Positions 53,548 to 62,759 of a stretch of DNA of 64,000 nucleotides are shown here, in pieces. Location of the stretch: contig NZ_JAOQJE010000002.1 in the NCBI RefSeq assembly GCF_025567315.1, forward strand, positions 1 through 64,000, read 5' to 3'. Both the position numbers and the translations under genes were made by a program. The DNA is from Agathobaculum ammoniilyticum (GTDB taxonomy: Bacteria; Bacillota; Clostridia; Oscillospirales; Butyricicoccaceae). How positions within the stretch are numbered: position 1 is the first letter of the stretch; each line of letters begins with the position of its first letter. A model generated the notes under the pieces. It searched no databases. It had not been told where the DNA came from and worked only from the letters and a program-made list of their open reading frames with translations.

Positions 53548-54648
53548 TCAAATAATTTTACCGTTTTTTATATGGAAAACCGCGCCGGCGCGCAGCTTGT
53601 CCGATATCCCGTCCTCGCAGCAGGTAATCATCACCTGTCCGTCCGCGATGCGGTTGAGGACAAAATCCTGCCGCCGGCGGTCCAGCTCGGAAAGCACGTC
53701 GTCGAGCAGGAGTACGGGGTACTCCCCATCCTCCTGAAAGAACAGCTCGCGCTCGGCGAGTTTGAGGGAAAGCGTACACGTCCGCACCTGCCCCTGCGAG
53801 CCAAACGCGGCCGCGCTGCGGCCGTTCAGCAGGAGCGTCAGGTCGTCCTTATGCGGACCGGACAGGCAGCTTTTCGCCGCCAGCTCCGCGGATCGGTGGG
53901 CGTAAACATGCGCGGCAAGCTGCTGCTCGATCTGCTTTGCGTCCGCGAACGGGTCGGTGACCGAGGAAACCGTCTGATACGCGCCGGAAAGCGCCTCCTG
54001 CGGCGCGATATCGGCGTAGACGGCCGCCGCCGCTTCCAGCAGCCTGCGGCAGTAGTACGCGCGGTAGCGGATGATCCGCGCGCCGAAGTACGCCATGCGG
54101 AGGGAGAAATCCTCCCACAGGTTCAGCAGGGTGGGTTTTTCCTCGCTGTCGCGCAGGATGCGCGTCTTGTGGTCGTGCAGGCGGTTGTATTCCTCCAGAT
54201 AACGCGCGTAATTGGGCCGAAGCTGGCACAGCGCCACATCCAGGAAGCGCCGCCGCGCGCCCGCGCCCGCGCGCACCAGCATCAAATCCTCCGGACAAAA
54301 TAAAACGGTTTTCAAAAGCCCCTGCATATCCGCCTGGCGCTTCTGCCGCACTCCGTTTTTGTAGATTTCCATGCTTTTGGCGCGCGAAAGGCGCAGCTCT
54401 ACGGTAAAATCCCGATCGTGCGCCGCAAAATCCGCGCGGATGAACGCATGGTCGGCCTCAAAGCGCAGGCCCTCTTTTTTCTGCGCCGTGCGAAACAGGC
54501 GCATGGTCGAGCAGACCGCCACCGCTTCGAGCAGGTTGGTCTTGCCCTGCCCGTTCTCGCCGCAGACCAGGTTGACCGACGGGTCGAAAGCGAAGCGCGC
54601 CTTTTCATAATTGCGGAAATTTTCCAGCGCAAGCGTGTGAACGTTCAA
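53548..54648 (-). CDS. recF: DNA replication and repair protein RecF
   Basis: The 366-residue SMC-like ATPase begins at TTG 54648, which overlaps the previous stop (TTGA). Walker A is GENGQGKTN, the signature region includes GPHKDDLTLLLNG, and Walker B is LLLDDVLSELD. Loads RecA with RecO/RecR at gaps. Length and position in the dnaN-yaaA-recF order are standard, apart from one extra membrane-protein gene just upstream. Confidence 0.96.
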   Translation of the reverse strand: MNVHTLALENFRNYEKARFAFDPSVNLVCGENGQGKTNLLEAVAVCSTMRLFRTAQKKEGLRFEADHAFIRADFAAHDRDFTVELRLSRAKSMEIYKNGVRQKRQADMQGLLKTVLFCPEDLMLVRAGAGARRRFLDVALCQLRPNYARYLEEYNRLHDHKTRILRDSEEKPTLLNLWEDFSLRMAYFGARIIRYRAYYCRRLLEAAAAVYADIAPQEALSGAYQTVSSVTDPFADAKQIEQQLAAHVYAHRSAELAAKSCLSGPHKDDLTLLLNGRSAAAFGSQGQVRTCTLSLKLAERELFFQEDGEYPVLLLDDVLSELDRRRQDFVLNRIADGQVMITCCEDGISDKLRAGAVFHIKNGKII

Positions 54649-55169
54649 AGCGCGCTCACCTGGATGGACGGGTTTTTCCTCTTCAGCAGGCCGAGCAGCG
54701 CGTCCTTACCGTCCGGAATGGCGGAAAGCGGGAAATAATAGGCGTTGTCCTTGGTCGTAAAGCAGAAGATCTCGCTGTCGTATACTGCGCCCGTAATCTC
54801 GTCATAAGGCAGAAAATAGTCGCGGACCAGGCCGTCGTTGCCGACCGTGACCTCCTTATCGCTGCAGCAGACCGTGCAGGGGACGCTTTCCTTGCCGAAT
54901 TCTTCCCGATAGTATTTAAGGATCTTGTCTACCCTCCTGCCGTTCATGCCGCCGAACGTGTTGCGCAGCCACCAGAACAGCACCGCCGCAATGCCGACCA
55001 GGAACAGCACGAATCGGGTCGGCAGATAGGCAAGCACCAGCACCAGCACCATAATCCCTGCTTTGAGCAGCGAGGACCGTCTGCGCGTCCGGTAAAGCGG
55101 CAGCGACGGATAAATTTTTTCATAGAACCGGCGGAGCAGCGCTTCATCCTGGTTATAGTTGATCTCCAT
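54645..55169 (-). CDS. Two-helix membrane protein with YcxB-like C-terminal domain
   Basis: The 174-residue protein starts at ATG 55169 behind GAGGAGGGG. Residues 1-30 are charged, then two adjacent hydrophobic segments (LLKAGIMVLVLVLAYLPTRF and FLVGIAAVLFWWL). A soluble C-terminal part (VTVGNDGLVRDYFLPYDEIT, YYFPLSAIPDGKDALLGLL) resembles YcxB-like/PH-like domains. It is placed inside the replication operon between yaaA and recF and overlaps both neighbours. The function is unknown. Confidence 0.78.
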   Translation of the reverse strand: MEINYNQDEALLRRFYEKIYPSLPLYRTRRRSSLLKAGIMVLVLVLAYLPTRFVLFLVGIAAVLFWWLRNTFGGMNGRRVDKILKYYREEFGKESVPCTVCCSDKEVTVGNDGLVRDYFLPYDEITGAVYDSEIFCFTTKDNAYYFPLSAIPDGKDALLGLLKRKNPSIQVSAL

Positions 55170-55395
55170 TGCCTGTCCCCTCCTCTTCGTTCCGTATCGC
55201 AACGGTTTCGCCGTTCAGCGTCACCGTATCGCCCGATCGCAGCTTTTTCCCGCGCATGGTGCAGGGCTGCCCATTCACCTGTACCTCGCCGGACGCGATG
55301 CGGAGCTTGGCTTCCCCGCCGGAGGCGGTCAGGTTCGCGAATTTGAGCAGCGCGTCCAGCTTGATGTATTCCGTGTCAATCCTGATTTCAGTCAT
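55153..55395 (-). CDS. yaaA: S4-domain RNA-binding protein YaaA
   Basis: 80 residues with a single S4 fold (IKLDALLKFANLTASGGEAK, GEVQVNGQPCTMRGKKLRSG). Its ATG overlaps the end of dnaN. Small S4 proteins at this place are usual in Firmicutes and are thought to bind structured RNA; the exact target is not known. Confidence 0.9.
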   Translation of the reverse strand: MTEIRIDTEYIKLDALLKFANLTASGGEAKLRIASGEVQVNGQPCTMRGKKLRSGDTVTLNGETVAIRNEEEGTGNGDQL

Positions 55396-56497
55396 TGGCC
55401 TTCAGCCTCACCGGCAGCACAAGGTAGGTGTACTTGTCCCCCTCCAGCGGGGAAACGACGACCGGATTGAGCGGGCCTTTGAGCTGCAGCAGCACGGTGT
55501 CGTCTCCCGCGGCGCGCAGCGCGTCCAGCACATAGCGGTTATTGAAGCCGATTTCCAGCTCGTCGATCGTCCCGTCGAACGCGCATTCGTCATAGCTCTT
55601 GCCGACCGCGGTGATGCACGACATCTGCACATAAGAGCCGTCAAAGTGGAAGCGCACCGGATTTTTCAGCTTTTCGGAGACGATCAGGGACACGCGCTCG
55701 ATACAGGTGATCAGCTCATGCCGGTCGGCCTTGACCACATGCTCGAACTCGGCCGGTATCGCGGCGCGGTAGTTGAGGAATTCGCCGTCGATCAGGCGGG
55801 TGATGAGCGTGGTGCCGCCGATGCGGAACAGGATGTTTTTCCGGTCCGGAAAGATCTCGACATCCCCCTCCTCTTCGGTGAGGATGCGCTCAATTTCGCG
55901 CAGGGAGGAGCCGGGTACGACGAATTTCATGTCCCCGGAAATGCCCTCCACAGTTTCGCGGCGCACGGAAAGGCGGTACCCGTCCACCGCGACCACGTTC
56001 AGGCGGCTGCCCTCCAGCTCGAACAGGCATCCGGTATGGATGGGCTTGGATTCGTTATCCGAAACCGAAAAGATGGTCTGTGCGATCATGCTTTTGAGCA
56101 TGGATTGGGGAAGAGAAAAGCCGGTTTCGCTCGACACCTCGGCCAGCGCGGGATATTCGTCCGCCTCAGTCGCAATCAGGTTGAACACCGCGCGGCCGCA
56201 TTTGATGGTGGTCAGCAGCTTGTCGTCGGTTTCCAGGTAAACTGTGTCCTGCGGCAGCTTGCGCACGATATCGTAAAACAGGCGCGCGTTGAGGACGATG
56301 CTTCCGGATTCGATCACGTCGGCCTCGGCCGTGGTGCGGATCCCCATGGATAGGTCGTAGCCGGTCAGGGTGAGCGAATTGGGCGCGGCGTCAATCAGCA
56401 GTCCTTCCAGCAGCGGCATGGCGCTTTTTCCCGTGACCGCGCGGGAGGCGGTGCCGATCAGGCTGAGCAGGGTTTCTTTTTCACAGGAGAATTTCAT
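55388..56497 (-). CDS. dnaN: DNA polymerase III sliding clamp (beta)
   Basis: 369 residues matching the three-domain beta clamp (MKFSCEKETLLSLIGTASRA at the start, LPQDTVYLETDDKLLTTIKCG, and a C-terminal YLVLPVRLK). Encircles DNA and holds the polymerase. The ribosome site is weak (GAAAGAAG). It is downstream of dnaA across a DnaA-box-rich gap. Confidence 0.97.
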   Translation of the reverse strand: MKFSCEKETLLSLIGTASRAVTGKSAMPLLEGLLIDAAPNSLTLTGYDLSMGIRTTAEADVIESGSIVLNARLFYDIVRKLPQDTVYLETDDKLLTTIKCGRAVFNLIATEADEYPALAEVSSETGFSLPQSMLKSMIAQTIFSVSDNESKPIHTGCLFELEGSRLNVVAVDGYRLSVRRETVEGISGDMKFVVPGSSLREIERILTEEEGDVEIFPDRKNILFRIGGTTLITRLIDGEFLNYRAAIPAEFEHVVKADRHELITCIERVSLIVSEKLKNPVRFHFDGSYVQMSCITAVGKSYDECAFDGTIDELEIGFNNRYVLDALRAAGDDTVLLQLKGPLNPVVVSPLEGDKYTYLVLPVRLKAND

Positions 56498-56726
56498 TGG
56501 GCATTCTTCTTTCTTTTCGGAAATCTAACAAAAAAACAGGATAGGTTTTTATCGTCGTAGTAGAGGCTGGGGAAATTGGGGAAAAACGGTGTACAGCGAG
56601 ATTTCCCGCGGGAAATGACGTACACAGCAGGCTGTGGATTGTTTTTTTGTCGTCCACAGTCGGCGGGGGTCGCATTTTTTTCCACAGGGCTTAGGCTGTG
56701 CAATCCACAGGGAATTGTGGAAAATC
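56498..56726. other. DnaA-box cluster between dnaA and dnaN (part of oriC)
   Basis: 229 non-coding bases holding TTTTCCACA (56678-56686) and its inverse (56716-56724), and CAATCCACA (56701-56709) and its inverse (56633-56641), all one or two bases from the TTATCCACA consensus. Position next to dnaA fits part of the chromosomal origin or a DnaA-titrating site. Confidence 0.7.
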
Positions 56727-58007
56727 CTATTCCCCGCGGATGTTGTTGTGCAGCTTTTTGATGACGTCCTCGGTTTCGCGGGAATTTTTTCGTTCCTCCT
56801 CGATTTTGTTGCAGGCGTGCATGACCGTGGTATGGTCGCGCTTGAATATTTTAGCGATATCGGGGAAGGAATATTCCAGTTCCTGCCGGATCATGTACAT
56901 GGCCATCTGGCGGGGATAGGCGACGTCCTTGGAGCGGTTCTGCGAGATCATCTGCTCGACCGGTATGTAAAAATAATTGGCGACCGCTTCCATGATGCGC
57001 TCGGGTGTGGGGTTAAGGCCGGGGTTTTCCGTGCGCAGCGCGTCGATCGCGTTTTCAGCCAGCTCAATGGTGATCGCTTCGTCCATCAGCTCGTGCATGG
57101 CCTTGATTTTTTTGACTGCGCCCTCAAGCTGCCTGATGTTTGCCTGGATGTTTTCCGCGATGTAGGTGGAAACATTGTCCGGCAGAGCCACGCCCATCTT
57201 GCCGGCCTTGTCGCGGATAATGGCGATGCGCGTTTCAAAGTCCGGCGGCTGGATATCGGCCAGCAGGCCCCACTCGAATCGGGTCTTCATGCGGTCTTCC
57301 AGAGTGTTGATCTCCTTGGGAGGGCGGTCGGAGGTCAGGACGATCTGCTTTTTCGCCTCGTACAGCGCGTTGAAGGTATGGAAAAACTCCTCCTGCGTGC
57401 GCTCCTTGCCAGCGATGAACTGCACGTCGTCCAGCAGCAGCAGGTCTACCACGCGGTATTTGTTGCGGAAGGCCTGTACGTTGCCCTCCTGGATGGCGGT
57501 GATCAGCTCGTTGGTGAAGTCCTCGCCCTTGACGTAGATGATGCGGAATTCCGGATGGGTCTTGCGGATGACGTTTGCAATCGCGTACATCAAATGGGTC
57601 TTGCCCAGACCGGAGTTGCCGTAAATGAAAAGCGGGTTGTTTTCCGCAGCGGGATGCTGGGATACCGACAGTGCGGCCGCGTGTGCGAACTTGTTCGACG
57701 AGCCGACGATGAACCGCTCGAAAGTATAATCGTCGTAAGGGGAGGAGCTGGCGGTCGGCGCGGTGTATTCGCCGGTCACGACCACAACCGAAACCGGATC
57801 GCCGAGAAGCTCCTGCAGAACGTTCTGCAGCGGGTCGATAAACCGCTGCTCGATGATCTCCTTTTTGAATTGTACAGGGGAATGCAAAATCAAACGGTTG
57901 TCCGCAAAAGAAACAACCGTGACATCGTCAAACCAGGCGGAAATGGTGGACGGTGAAAAATTGGGTTCCAGCCGTTCGAGCGCCATTTCCAGTATATTAT
58001 TGGCCAT
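56727..58007 (-). CDS. dnaA: Chromosomal replication initiator DnaA
   Basis: 426 residues. The domain I/II part is rather short. AAA+ domain III has Walker A GNSGLGKTH and Walker B LLLLDDVQF. Domain IV ends with the box-binding motif DHTTVMHACNKIEEE. AGGAGG precedes ATG 58007. It starts the leftward replication operon; its promoter lies next to a TTATCAACA element, which would allow autoregulation. Confidence 0.98.
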   Translation of the reverse strand: MANNILEMALERLEPNFSPSTISAWFDDVTVVSFADNRLILHSPVQFKKEIIEQRFIDPLQNVLQELLGDPVSVVVVTGEYTAPTASSSPYDDYTFERFIVGSSNKFAHAAALSVSQHPAAENNPLFIYGNSGLGKTHLMYAIANVIRKTHPEFRIIYVKGEDFTNELITAIQEGNVQAFRNKYRVVDLLLLDDVQFIAGKERTQEEFFHTFNALYEAKKQIVLTSDRPPKEINTLEDRMKTRFEWGLLADIQPPDFETRIAIIRDKAGKMGVALPDNVSTYIAENIQANIRQLEGAVKKIKAMHELMDEAITIELAENAIDALRTENPGLNPTPERIMEAVANYFYIPVEQMISQNRSKDVAYPRQMAMYMIRQELEYSFPDIAKIFKRDHTTVMHACNKIEEERKNSRETEDVIKKLHNNIRGE

Positions 58008-58039
58008 GGGGCGCCTCCTGTCGATATAAATACAATTCT

Positions 58040-58068
58040 ATAATAGCATAATCGGGCGGCGGATTCAA
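58040..58068 (-). promoter_or_regulatory. dnaA promoter
   Basis: On the minus strand TTGAAT (58063-58068), 17 bp, TATTAT (58040-58045). A TTATCAACA element lies 8 bases upstream of the -35 box. Confidence 0.7.
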
Positions 58069-58179
58069 CGCAAATTGTTGATAAAACAAACTTCTCGCCG
58101 TTGTTGCCACCCCAATTATTGTGCTATTTTTTTACCAATCCCCAAGATGTTGATAAGAGGCTGAAAACATAAAAAAATC

Positions 58180-58208
58180 TTGACATTCGGCGCTTTTTAT
58201 AAGATAAT
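58180..58208 (+). promoter_or_regulatory. rpmH promoter
   Basis: TTGACA (58180-58185), 17 bp, GATAAT (58203-58208), about 110 bases before rpmH. Confidence 0.8.
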
Positions 58209-58317
58209 AATTATTGTCTCATATTCTGCGGACAGGCAGCGGCATATGCCCGCGTCATGCGCCGGACCTATGCCGGTGCCCATCCGTAAATCCATCAAAC
58301 AGGGAGGTGCTCGAAGT

Positions 58318-58452
58318 ATGAAGAGAACGTATCAGCCTAAGAAGCGTCAGCGCTCCAAGGAGCATGGTTTCCGCAAGCGCATGCGCACGTCGAACGGCCG
58401 CAAGGTGCTGGCCCGCCGCCGCGCGAAGGGCCGCGCTAAGCTCACTGCGTAA
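58318..58452 (+). CDS. rpmH: 50S ribosomal protein bL34
   Basis: The 44-residue protein starts at ATG 58318 behind GGGAGG. It matches bL34 end to end (MKRTYQPKKRQRSKEHGFRK ... RRRAKGRAKLTA). It is the first gene of the rightward origin-proximal group. Confidence 0.98.
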   Translation: MKRTYQPKKRQRSKEHGFRKRMRTSNGRKVLARRRAKGRAKLTA

Positions 58453-58542
58453 GCTTGGCTGGAAGCTACAGCTTCCATGCAGGTTTTGATAAAAAGCCTG
58501 CTTTTCTATTTTCATCGCGCCTGCGGCGCGGAAGTGTTCGTA

Positions 58543-58576
58543 ACGAGCCGCTTATGCTGTAAGCGGTTCGTTTTTT
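58543..58576 (+). terminator. Partial terminator between rpmH and rnpA
   Basis: AACGAGCCGCTTA / TAAGCGGTTCGTT followed by TTTT. It probably lowers rnpA expression relative to rpmH. The rest of the 260-base gap has smaller hairpins and no gene. Confidence 0.75.
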
Positions 58577-58713
58577 CTTAGCAGAAAACCGGCGCAGATC
58601 GTTTGGGCGGCGCCCGCCGGAGCGGAAAAAGGGGCGTCCGCCGGCTTTGCAGTGTACTTAGATGCAAAGAGGTTCGTTTTTCAGGGGCATCGGAAAAACG
58701 AGGGGTTTCAGAA

Positions 58714-59058
58714 ATGAAAAATACGATATCCTTAAAGGAAAACCATGAATTCCGGCGGCTGTACCACCGCGGCACATCGTCCGCGGGCAGGCATCTGGTG
58801 CTGTACTGCCGCAAAAACAAGCTGGGCCGCAACCGGCTCGGCCTGACGGTCAGCGCAAAGCTGGGCAAGGCCGTGCAGCGCAACCGCGTAAAGCGGCTGT
58901 TTCGGGAAGCCTACCGCTTGCATGAAAATGAATTTGCAAGGGGAATCGACATCGTGCTTGTCGCGCGCAGCCGCGCGGTGGGCGCGACCTATTTGGAAAT
59001 TGAAAAATCGCTGCTGCGGGCGCTCCGCGAGAACCCGTCCGCCGCAGCACGGTCTTGA
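58714..59058 (+). CDS. rnpA: Ribonuclease P protein component
   Basis: The 114-residue protein starts at ATG 58714 (MKNTISLKENHEFRRLYHRG) behind GAGGGG. The RNR signature KAVQRNRVKRLFREAYR is present. Binds M1 RNA and helps tRNA 5' processing. It overlaps the yidD start by 4 bases. Confidence 0.97.
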   Translation: MKNTISLKENHEFRRLYHRGTSSAGRHLVLYCRKNKLGRNRLGLTVSAKLGKAVQRNRVKRLFREAYRLHENEFARGIDIVLVARSRAVGATYLEIEKSLLRALRENPSAAARS

Positions 59059-59267
59059 AACGCTTTATGCTGGCGGCGATCCGCTTTTACCGCCGGCATA
59101 TTTCGCCCGCCAGACCGCCCTGCTGCCGTTATATCCCGACCTGCTCGCAGTATGCGATCGAGGCGATCGAAAAATACGGCGCGCTCAAGGGCGGCTGGCT
59201 GGCTTTCAAGCGGATCATGCGGTGCCATCCGTTTTCCAAACGGGGTCCATACGATCCGGTGCCGTAA
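59055..59267 (+). CDS. yidD: Membrane protein insertion efficiency factor YidD
   Basis: The 70-residue protein starts at TTG 59055, overlapping the rnpA stop. It has the YidD signature (YRRHISPARPPCCRYIPTCS, YAIEAIEKYGALKGGWLA, RCHPF). Assists YidC-mediated insertion. Confidence 0.95.
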   Translation: MKRFMLAAIRFYRRHISPARPPCCRYIPTCSQYAIEAIEKYGALKGGWLAFKRIMRCHPFSKRGPYDPVP

Positions 59268-59383
59268 GGGGGAAAGGGGGCGGCGCGGCCGTTTTCCATC
59301 CTCCGCGCGCTGCGGCGCGCGAGAAAAATTGAATTTCCTTCCGGCGGGGGCGGCCGTCCCCGCCGGATTACGGGAGGATTATA

Positions 59384-60358
59384 ATGGGAGAAGCATTCGG
59401 TCTTATTATCGTCAGGCCACTCGGCCTGATCCTGCTGGCAATCTTCAAGGCGGTCGGGTCGTACGGCCTTGCCGTTATCCTGTTCGCGCTGCTCGTCAAG
59501 CTGATCTGCATACCGCTTGCCATTAAGGGCAAAAAGAGTATGCTTGCGATGAGCGCGCTCAACGCGGAGCTGCAGCAGCTTCAGAAAAAGTATGCCAACA
59601 ACCGCGTCAAGCTCAACGACGAGATGCAGAAGCTGTATGACAAGCACGGCGTTAACCCTATGTCGGGCTGTCTGCCGCAGTTCATCCCGCTGCCGATCAT
59701 GATGGGCCTGTACTACGCGGTGCAGCAGCCGCTCAAGTTCATGATGGGCTTCAGCGACGAGGTTATCGCTAAACTGGCCAACGAGGTGGGCGTGGATATC
59801 GCGACTGCCGGCTACTATGGCCAGATCACAATTGCCGAGAAGCTGGGCGATATGTTCCAGAGCGCAGGCAACGTCTGGCCTGAGGCCATCACCAAAATCA
59901 CGGACGGTATGGGCGAACTGCTCAATATCGATTTCCATTTCCTCGGCCTGAACCTGGCGCAGACGCCGTCCATCACCGATCCCGGCTTTATCTGGATCAT
60001 CCCGATCCTGTCGGGTGCGACCGCGTTCCTGTCCAGCTATGTCATGCAGAAGATGCAGAACATGCCGAGCAACGCCGCCGCCGGCCAGATGAAGATGCTC
60101 AACCTGCTGATGCCGCTGATGTCGCTGTATTTCGGCTTTATCCTGCCGGGCGCCATCGGCATCTACTGGATTTTCAACAACGTGTTCTCCTGCGTGCAGG
60201 AGATCATCCTGACCAAGTACCTGCGCGGCAAGCGTGAAAAGAAAGAGGCGGAGGAAGCCGCGCGCATCGAGGCCGCCAAGGAAGCCAAGCGCATCGCCAA
60301 TCGGGAAGCGCAGCGGCAGCAGTCCCTGGAAGCCAAAAAGAAAAAGGGGGACAAATAA
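59384..60358 (+). CDS. yidC: Membrane protein insertase YidC/SpoIIIJ
   Basis: 324 residues with GGGAGG before the ATG. The 60KD_IMP core is visible: a first core helix (YGLAVILFALLVKLICIPLA), the cytoplasmic hairpin (AELQQLQKKYANNRVKLNDE, YDKHGVNPMSGCLPQFI), and later helices (GATAFLSSYVMQKMQN, GIYWIFNNVFSCVQE). The hydrophilic-groove residue that is usually Arg in SpoIIIJ is Lys (LLVK). No lipobox is seen. The C-terminus is very basic, as suits ribosome contact. Confidence 0.95.
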   Translation: MGEAFGLIIVRPLGLILLAIFKAVGSYGLAVILFALLVKLICIPLAIKGKKSMLAMSALNAELQQLQKKYANNRVKLNDEMQKLYDKHGVNPMSGCLPQFIPLPIMMGLYYAVQQPLKFMMGFSDEVIAKLANEVGVDIATAGYYGQITIAEKLGDMFQSAGNVWPEAITKITDGMGELLNIDFHFLGLNLAQTPSITDPGFIWIIPILSGATAFLSSYVMQKMQNMPSNAAAGQMKMLNLLMPLMSLYFGFILPGAIGIYWIFNNVFSCVQEIILTKYLRGKREKKEAEEAARIEAAKEAKRIANREAQRQQSLEAKKKKGDK

Positions 60359-60361
60359 ACC

Positions 60362-61309
60362 ATGCAGAAATTCATTGAAACGACCGGGGAGACCCGCGAC
60401 GCCGCGATCCAGGCCGCTTTGAAGCAGCTCGGCCTCGATCGGGACGACGTTTCGGTAGAAGTGCTGGATAATGGCAAAAAGGGCTTTTTGGGCATCGGCG
60501 CGACGCCGGCCCGCGTCCGCGTGACCTATGAGGCGCCGGACGAGCCAGTAAAGCCGGCCGAACCTGTCCACACCCCTGTGGAAAAGAAAAAGGAAGAGAA
60601 GCCGGAAAAGCTCTCCATCACCACGGATGACGATACGCCCCGTCTGGTCAAGGCCGCACCCGCAGACTTCGTGCCGGAAAAGCTGGAGGTGGAGCGCCCG
60701 CCGCGCCGCGAACGCCGCGAGCGCGGGGACCGTCCGCGCCGCGAGCGTCGGGAGCGCCGCCCGCGTGAGGAGCATCCCATCACGCCGTCCGTTCCCAAGG
60801 AGCGCGAGCTGATTCCGGTTTCCGAGGAATGCATGAAAAAGGCCGAGGTTCTGGCGACGGATTTCGTCGCCGGCCTGCTGGAAAAAATGGGTGTGGAGGG
60901 CAAGGTCACCATTCTGCCGCAGGTCGAATGCGACCAGCTCCGCATTGAGATTTCCGGACCGGATATGGGTCCGGTCATCGGCCGCCGCGGGGATACGCTG
61001 GACGCGATCCAGTACCTTGGCTCGCTGGTGCTGAACAACGCGCTGGACGAGCATGTCCGCCTGTCCGTGGATACCGAGAACTATCGCGTCAAGCGGATGG
61101 AAAGCCTGGAACGCCTGGCGCGCAAAATGGCGATGAAAGTCGTCAAGTCCCATCGCTCGATGACGCTCGAGCCGATGAACCCCTACGAGCGCCGCATCAT
61201 CCATGCCGCGCTGCAGGATTTCAACGGCGTGACGACCTATTCGACCGGCACCGAACCCGGCCGCCGCGTGGTGATCGCGCCTGACAGCAGCTATCGCCCG
61301 CATCACTGA
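60362..61309 (+). CDS. jag: Jag/KhpB RNA-binding protein (Jag-N, KH, R3H)
   Basis: 315 residues. The Jag-N domain has KKGFLGIG (about residue 40). A long charged linker rich in ERR/RER repeats (about 65-140) is followed by a KH domain (GRRGDTLDAIQYL) and an R3H domain (SHRSMTLEPMNPYERRIIHA). It starts 4 bases after the yidC stop. It binds RNA with KhpA; the linker is longer than in many relatives. Confidence 0.95.
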   Translation: MQKFIETTGETRDAAIQAALKQLGLDRDDVSVEVLDNGKKGFLGIGATPARVRVTYEAPDEPVKPAEPVHTPVEKKKEEKPEKLSITTDDDTPRLVKAAPADFVPEKLEVERPPRRERRERGDRPRRERRERRPREEHPITPSVPKERELIPVSEECMKKAEVLATDFVAGLLEKMGVEGKVTILPQVECDQLRIEISGPDMGPVIGRRGDTLDAIQYLGSLVLNNALDEHVRLSVDTENYRVKRMESLERLARKMAMKVVKSHRSMTLEPMNPYERRIIHAALQDFNGVTTYSTGTEPGRRVVIAPDSSYRPHH

Positions 61310-61330
61310 TTTTCTTGGGGGATAGCATTG

Positions 61331-62692
61331 ATGAACGATACCATTGCCGCCATTTCATCCGCGGGCGGTCCGATCGGATTGATTCGGGTATCGGGCGAAC
61401 GGGCGATTGAAGCGGCCGCCGCGGTTTTTGATGCGAAAAACGGGAAAAGCCTGGTAGATGCTCCCTCGCAGAAGCTGGTTTACGGCACGCTACGGGATAA
61501 AAATGGCAAGGTCGTCGACTGCTGCTTTGCGGTCGCGCTGCACGCGCCGCACACCTATACCGGCGAGCCTATGGCCGAATTACAGTGCCATGGTTCGACT
61601 GCGGTGCTGCAGCTCGGGCTGGACGCTTTGTTCGCGCAGGGCGTCCGCCAGGCGGAAGCGGGCGAGTTTACCCGACGAGCTTTCCTCAACGGCAAAATGG
61701 GGCTTTCCGAGGCCGAAGCGGTTCACGACTTGATTACCGCGCGCACGGCCGAGGCCGCTCAAAATGCGGCCGCGCAGATCATGGGCGCGGTCGGCTCGCC
61801 AGTGCAGGAAATGCGGGACGAGCTGATCGGTATGGTTGCGCATTTCCACGCGGTTGTGGATTTTCCGGACGAGGATATCGACCCCGTGCTGTTCGAGGAC
61901 GCGGCCGCGCTGCTCCACCGCACGACCAGCCGCCTGTACAGCATGGCGGAAAGCTATGAGCGCGGGCGTATCTTGCGGGAGGGCATCCCCTGTGTGATCC
62001 TGGGGCGGCCGAACGCGGGCAAGTCCACGCTGCTCAACGCGCTGCTGGGACGGGAGCGTGCGATCGTGACCGATATTCCCGGCACGACGCGCGACCTGAT
62101 CGAGGAGAACGTCAAAGTGGGCCAGCTTTTGCTGCGCGTGACCGATACGGCTGGCCTGCGGGATACGAACGATCCCATCGAGCAGGCGGGCATCGACCGC
62201 GCGATGGCGGAGGCTGCGGCGTCTGCTCTGATCCTCGCGGTGTTCGACGGCTCCCGCCCGCTGGGTGACGAGGATATGCTGGTGCTCGCGCGTTCCGCGG
62301 GGCATCGGGCGATCGCGGTGGTCAATAAGGACGACCTGCCGCGCCGGCTGGAGGAAAAGCTGCTGAAAAAGCATTTCCTGCATATCGTACCCCTTTCCGC
62401 TAAGACGGGGGAGGGCCTGCAGCGGCTGCTCGACCTGATCCCCAGAACGGTCGGCTTTGGCGACGGCGCGTTTGACGGCGCGCTGATCACCAATTCCCGC
62501 CAGGCCGCCGCGCTGGCCCGCGCTGCGGAGCGGTGCGAGGCCGCGCTGTACGCCGCTCAGTCCGGAATGACGCCCGACGCCGTTGTGATGGACGCGGAGG
62601 GCGCGATCGCCGCGCTGGGCGAGATCACCGGCGAAACCGTGACCGAGGCTGTCGTCTCGCGCATCTTCAGCGATTTTTGTGTCGGTAAATAA
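61331..62692 (+). CDS. mnmE: tRNA uridine-5-carboxymethylaminomethyl GTPase MnmE
   Basis: The 453-residue protein starts at ATG 61331; a TTG 3 bases earlier is an alternative. It has an N-terminal folate-binding domain (ATEN-type start NDTIAAISSAGGPIGLIRVS), a G domain with GRPNAGKSTLLNAL, DIPGTTRD and NKDD, and the C-terminal FCVGK with the essential Cys. Works with MnmG to modify U34 of certain tRNAs. Confidence 0.97.
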   Translation: MNDTIAAISSAGGPIGLIRVSGERAIEAAAAVFDAKNGKSLVDAPSQKLVYGTLRDKNGKVVDCCFAVALHAPHTYTGEPMAELQCHGSTAVLQLGLDALFAQGVRQAEAGEFTRRAFLNGKMGLSEAEAVHDLITARTAEAAQNAAAQIMGAVGSPVQEMRDELIGMVAHFHAVVDFPDEDIDPVLFEDAAALLHRTTSRLYSMAESYERGRILREGIPCVILGRPNAGKSTLLNALLGRERAIVTDIPGTTRDLIEENVKVGQLLLRVTDTAGLRDTNDPIEQAGIDRAMAEAAASALILAVFDGSRPLGDEDMLVLARSAGHRAIAVVNKDDLPRRLEEKLLKKHFLHIVPLSAKTGEGLQRLLDLIPRTVGFGDGAFDGALITNSRQAAALARAAERCEAALYAAQSGMTPDAVVMDAEGAIAALGEITGETVTEAVVSRIFSDFCVGK

Positions 62693-62713
62693 ACCGGCCG
62701 CCCGATGGAAATG

Positions 62714-62750
62714 CAGGGCCGCTGCTGAGGCAGCGGCCCTGTTTGCGTTT
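62714..62750 (+). terminator. Terminator after mnmE
   Basis: CAGGGCCGCTG / CAGCGGCCCTG hairpin with a 6-base loop and TTTGCGTTT tail. Confidence 0.75.
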
Positions 62751-62759
62751 GCCGCTTTC

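Larger units (their letters stand above)
58008..58317. other. dnaA-rpmH divergent gap: likely replication origin core
   Basis: 310 bases without coding signal. Gene directions diverge here. TGTTGATAA occurs at 58076-58084 and 58148-58156 (TTATCAACA on the minus strand), the same 9-mer as at 62857-62865. AT-rich stretches flank them. It also holds the two promoters listed separately. Confidence 0.7.

Noticed and set aside
59129..61306. 725-codon open frame on the minus strand opposite yidD-yidC-jag
   Set aside because: It is the mirror of three conserved genes and has low-complexity His/Arg-rich content with no domain.
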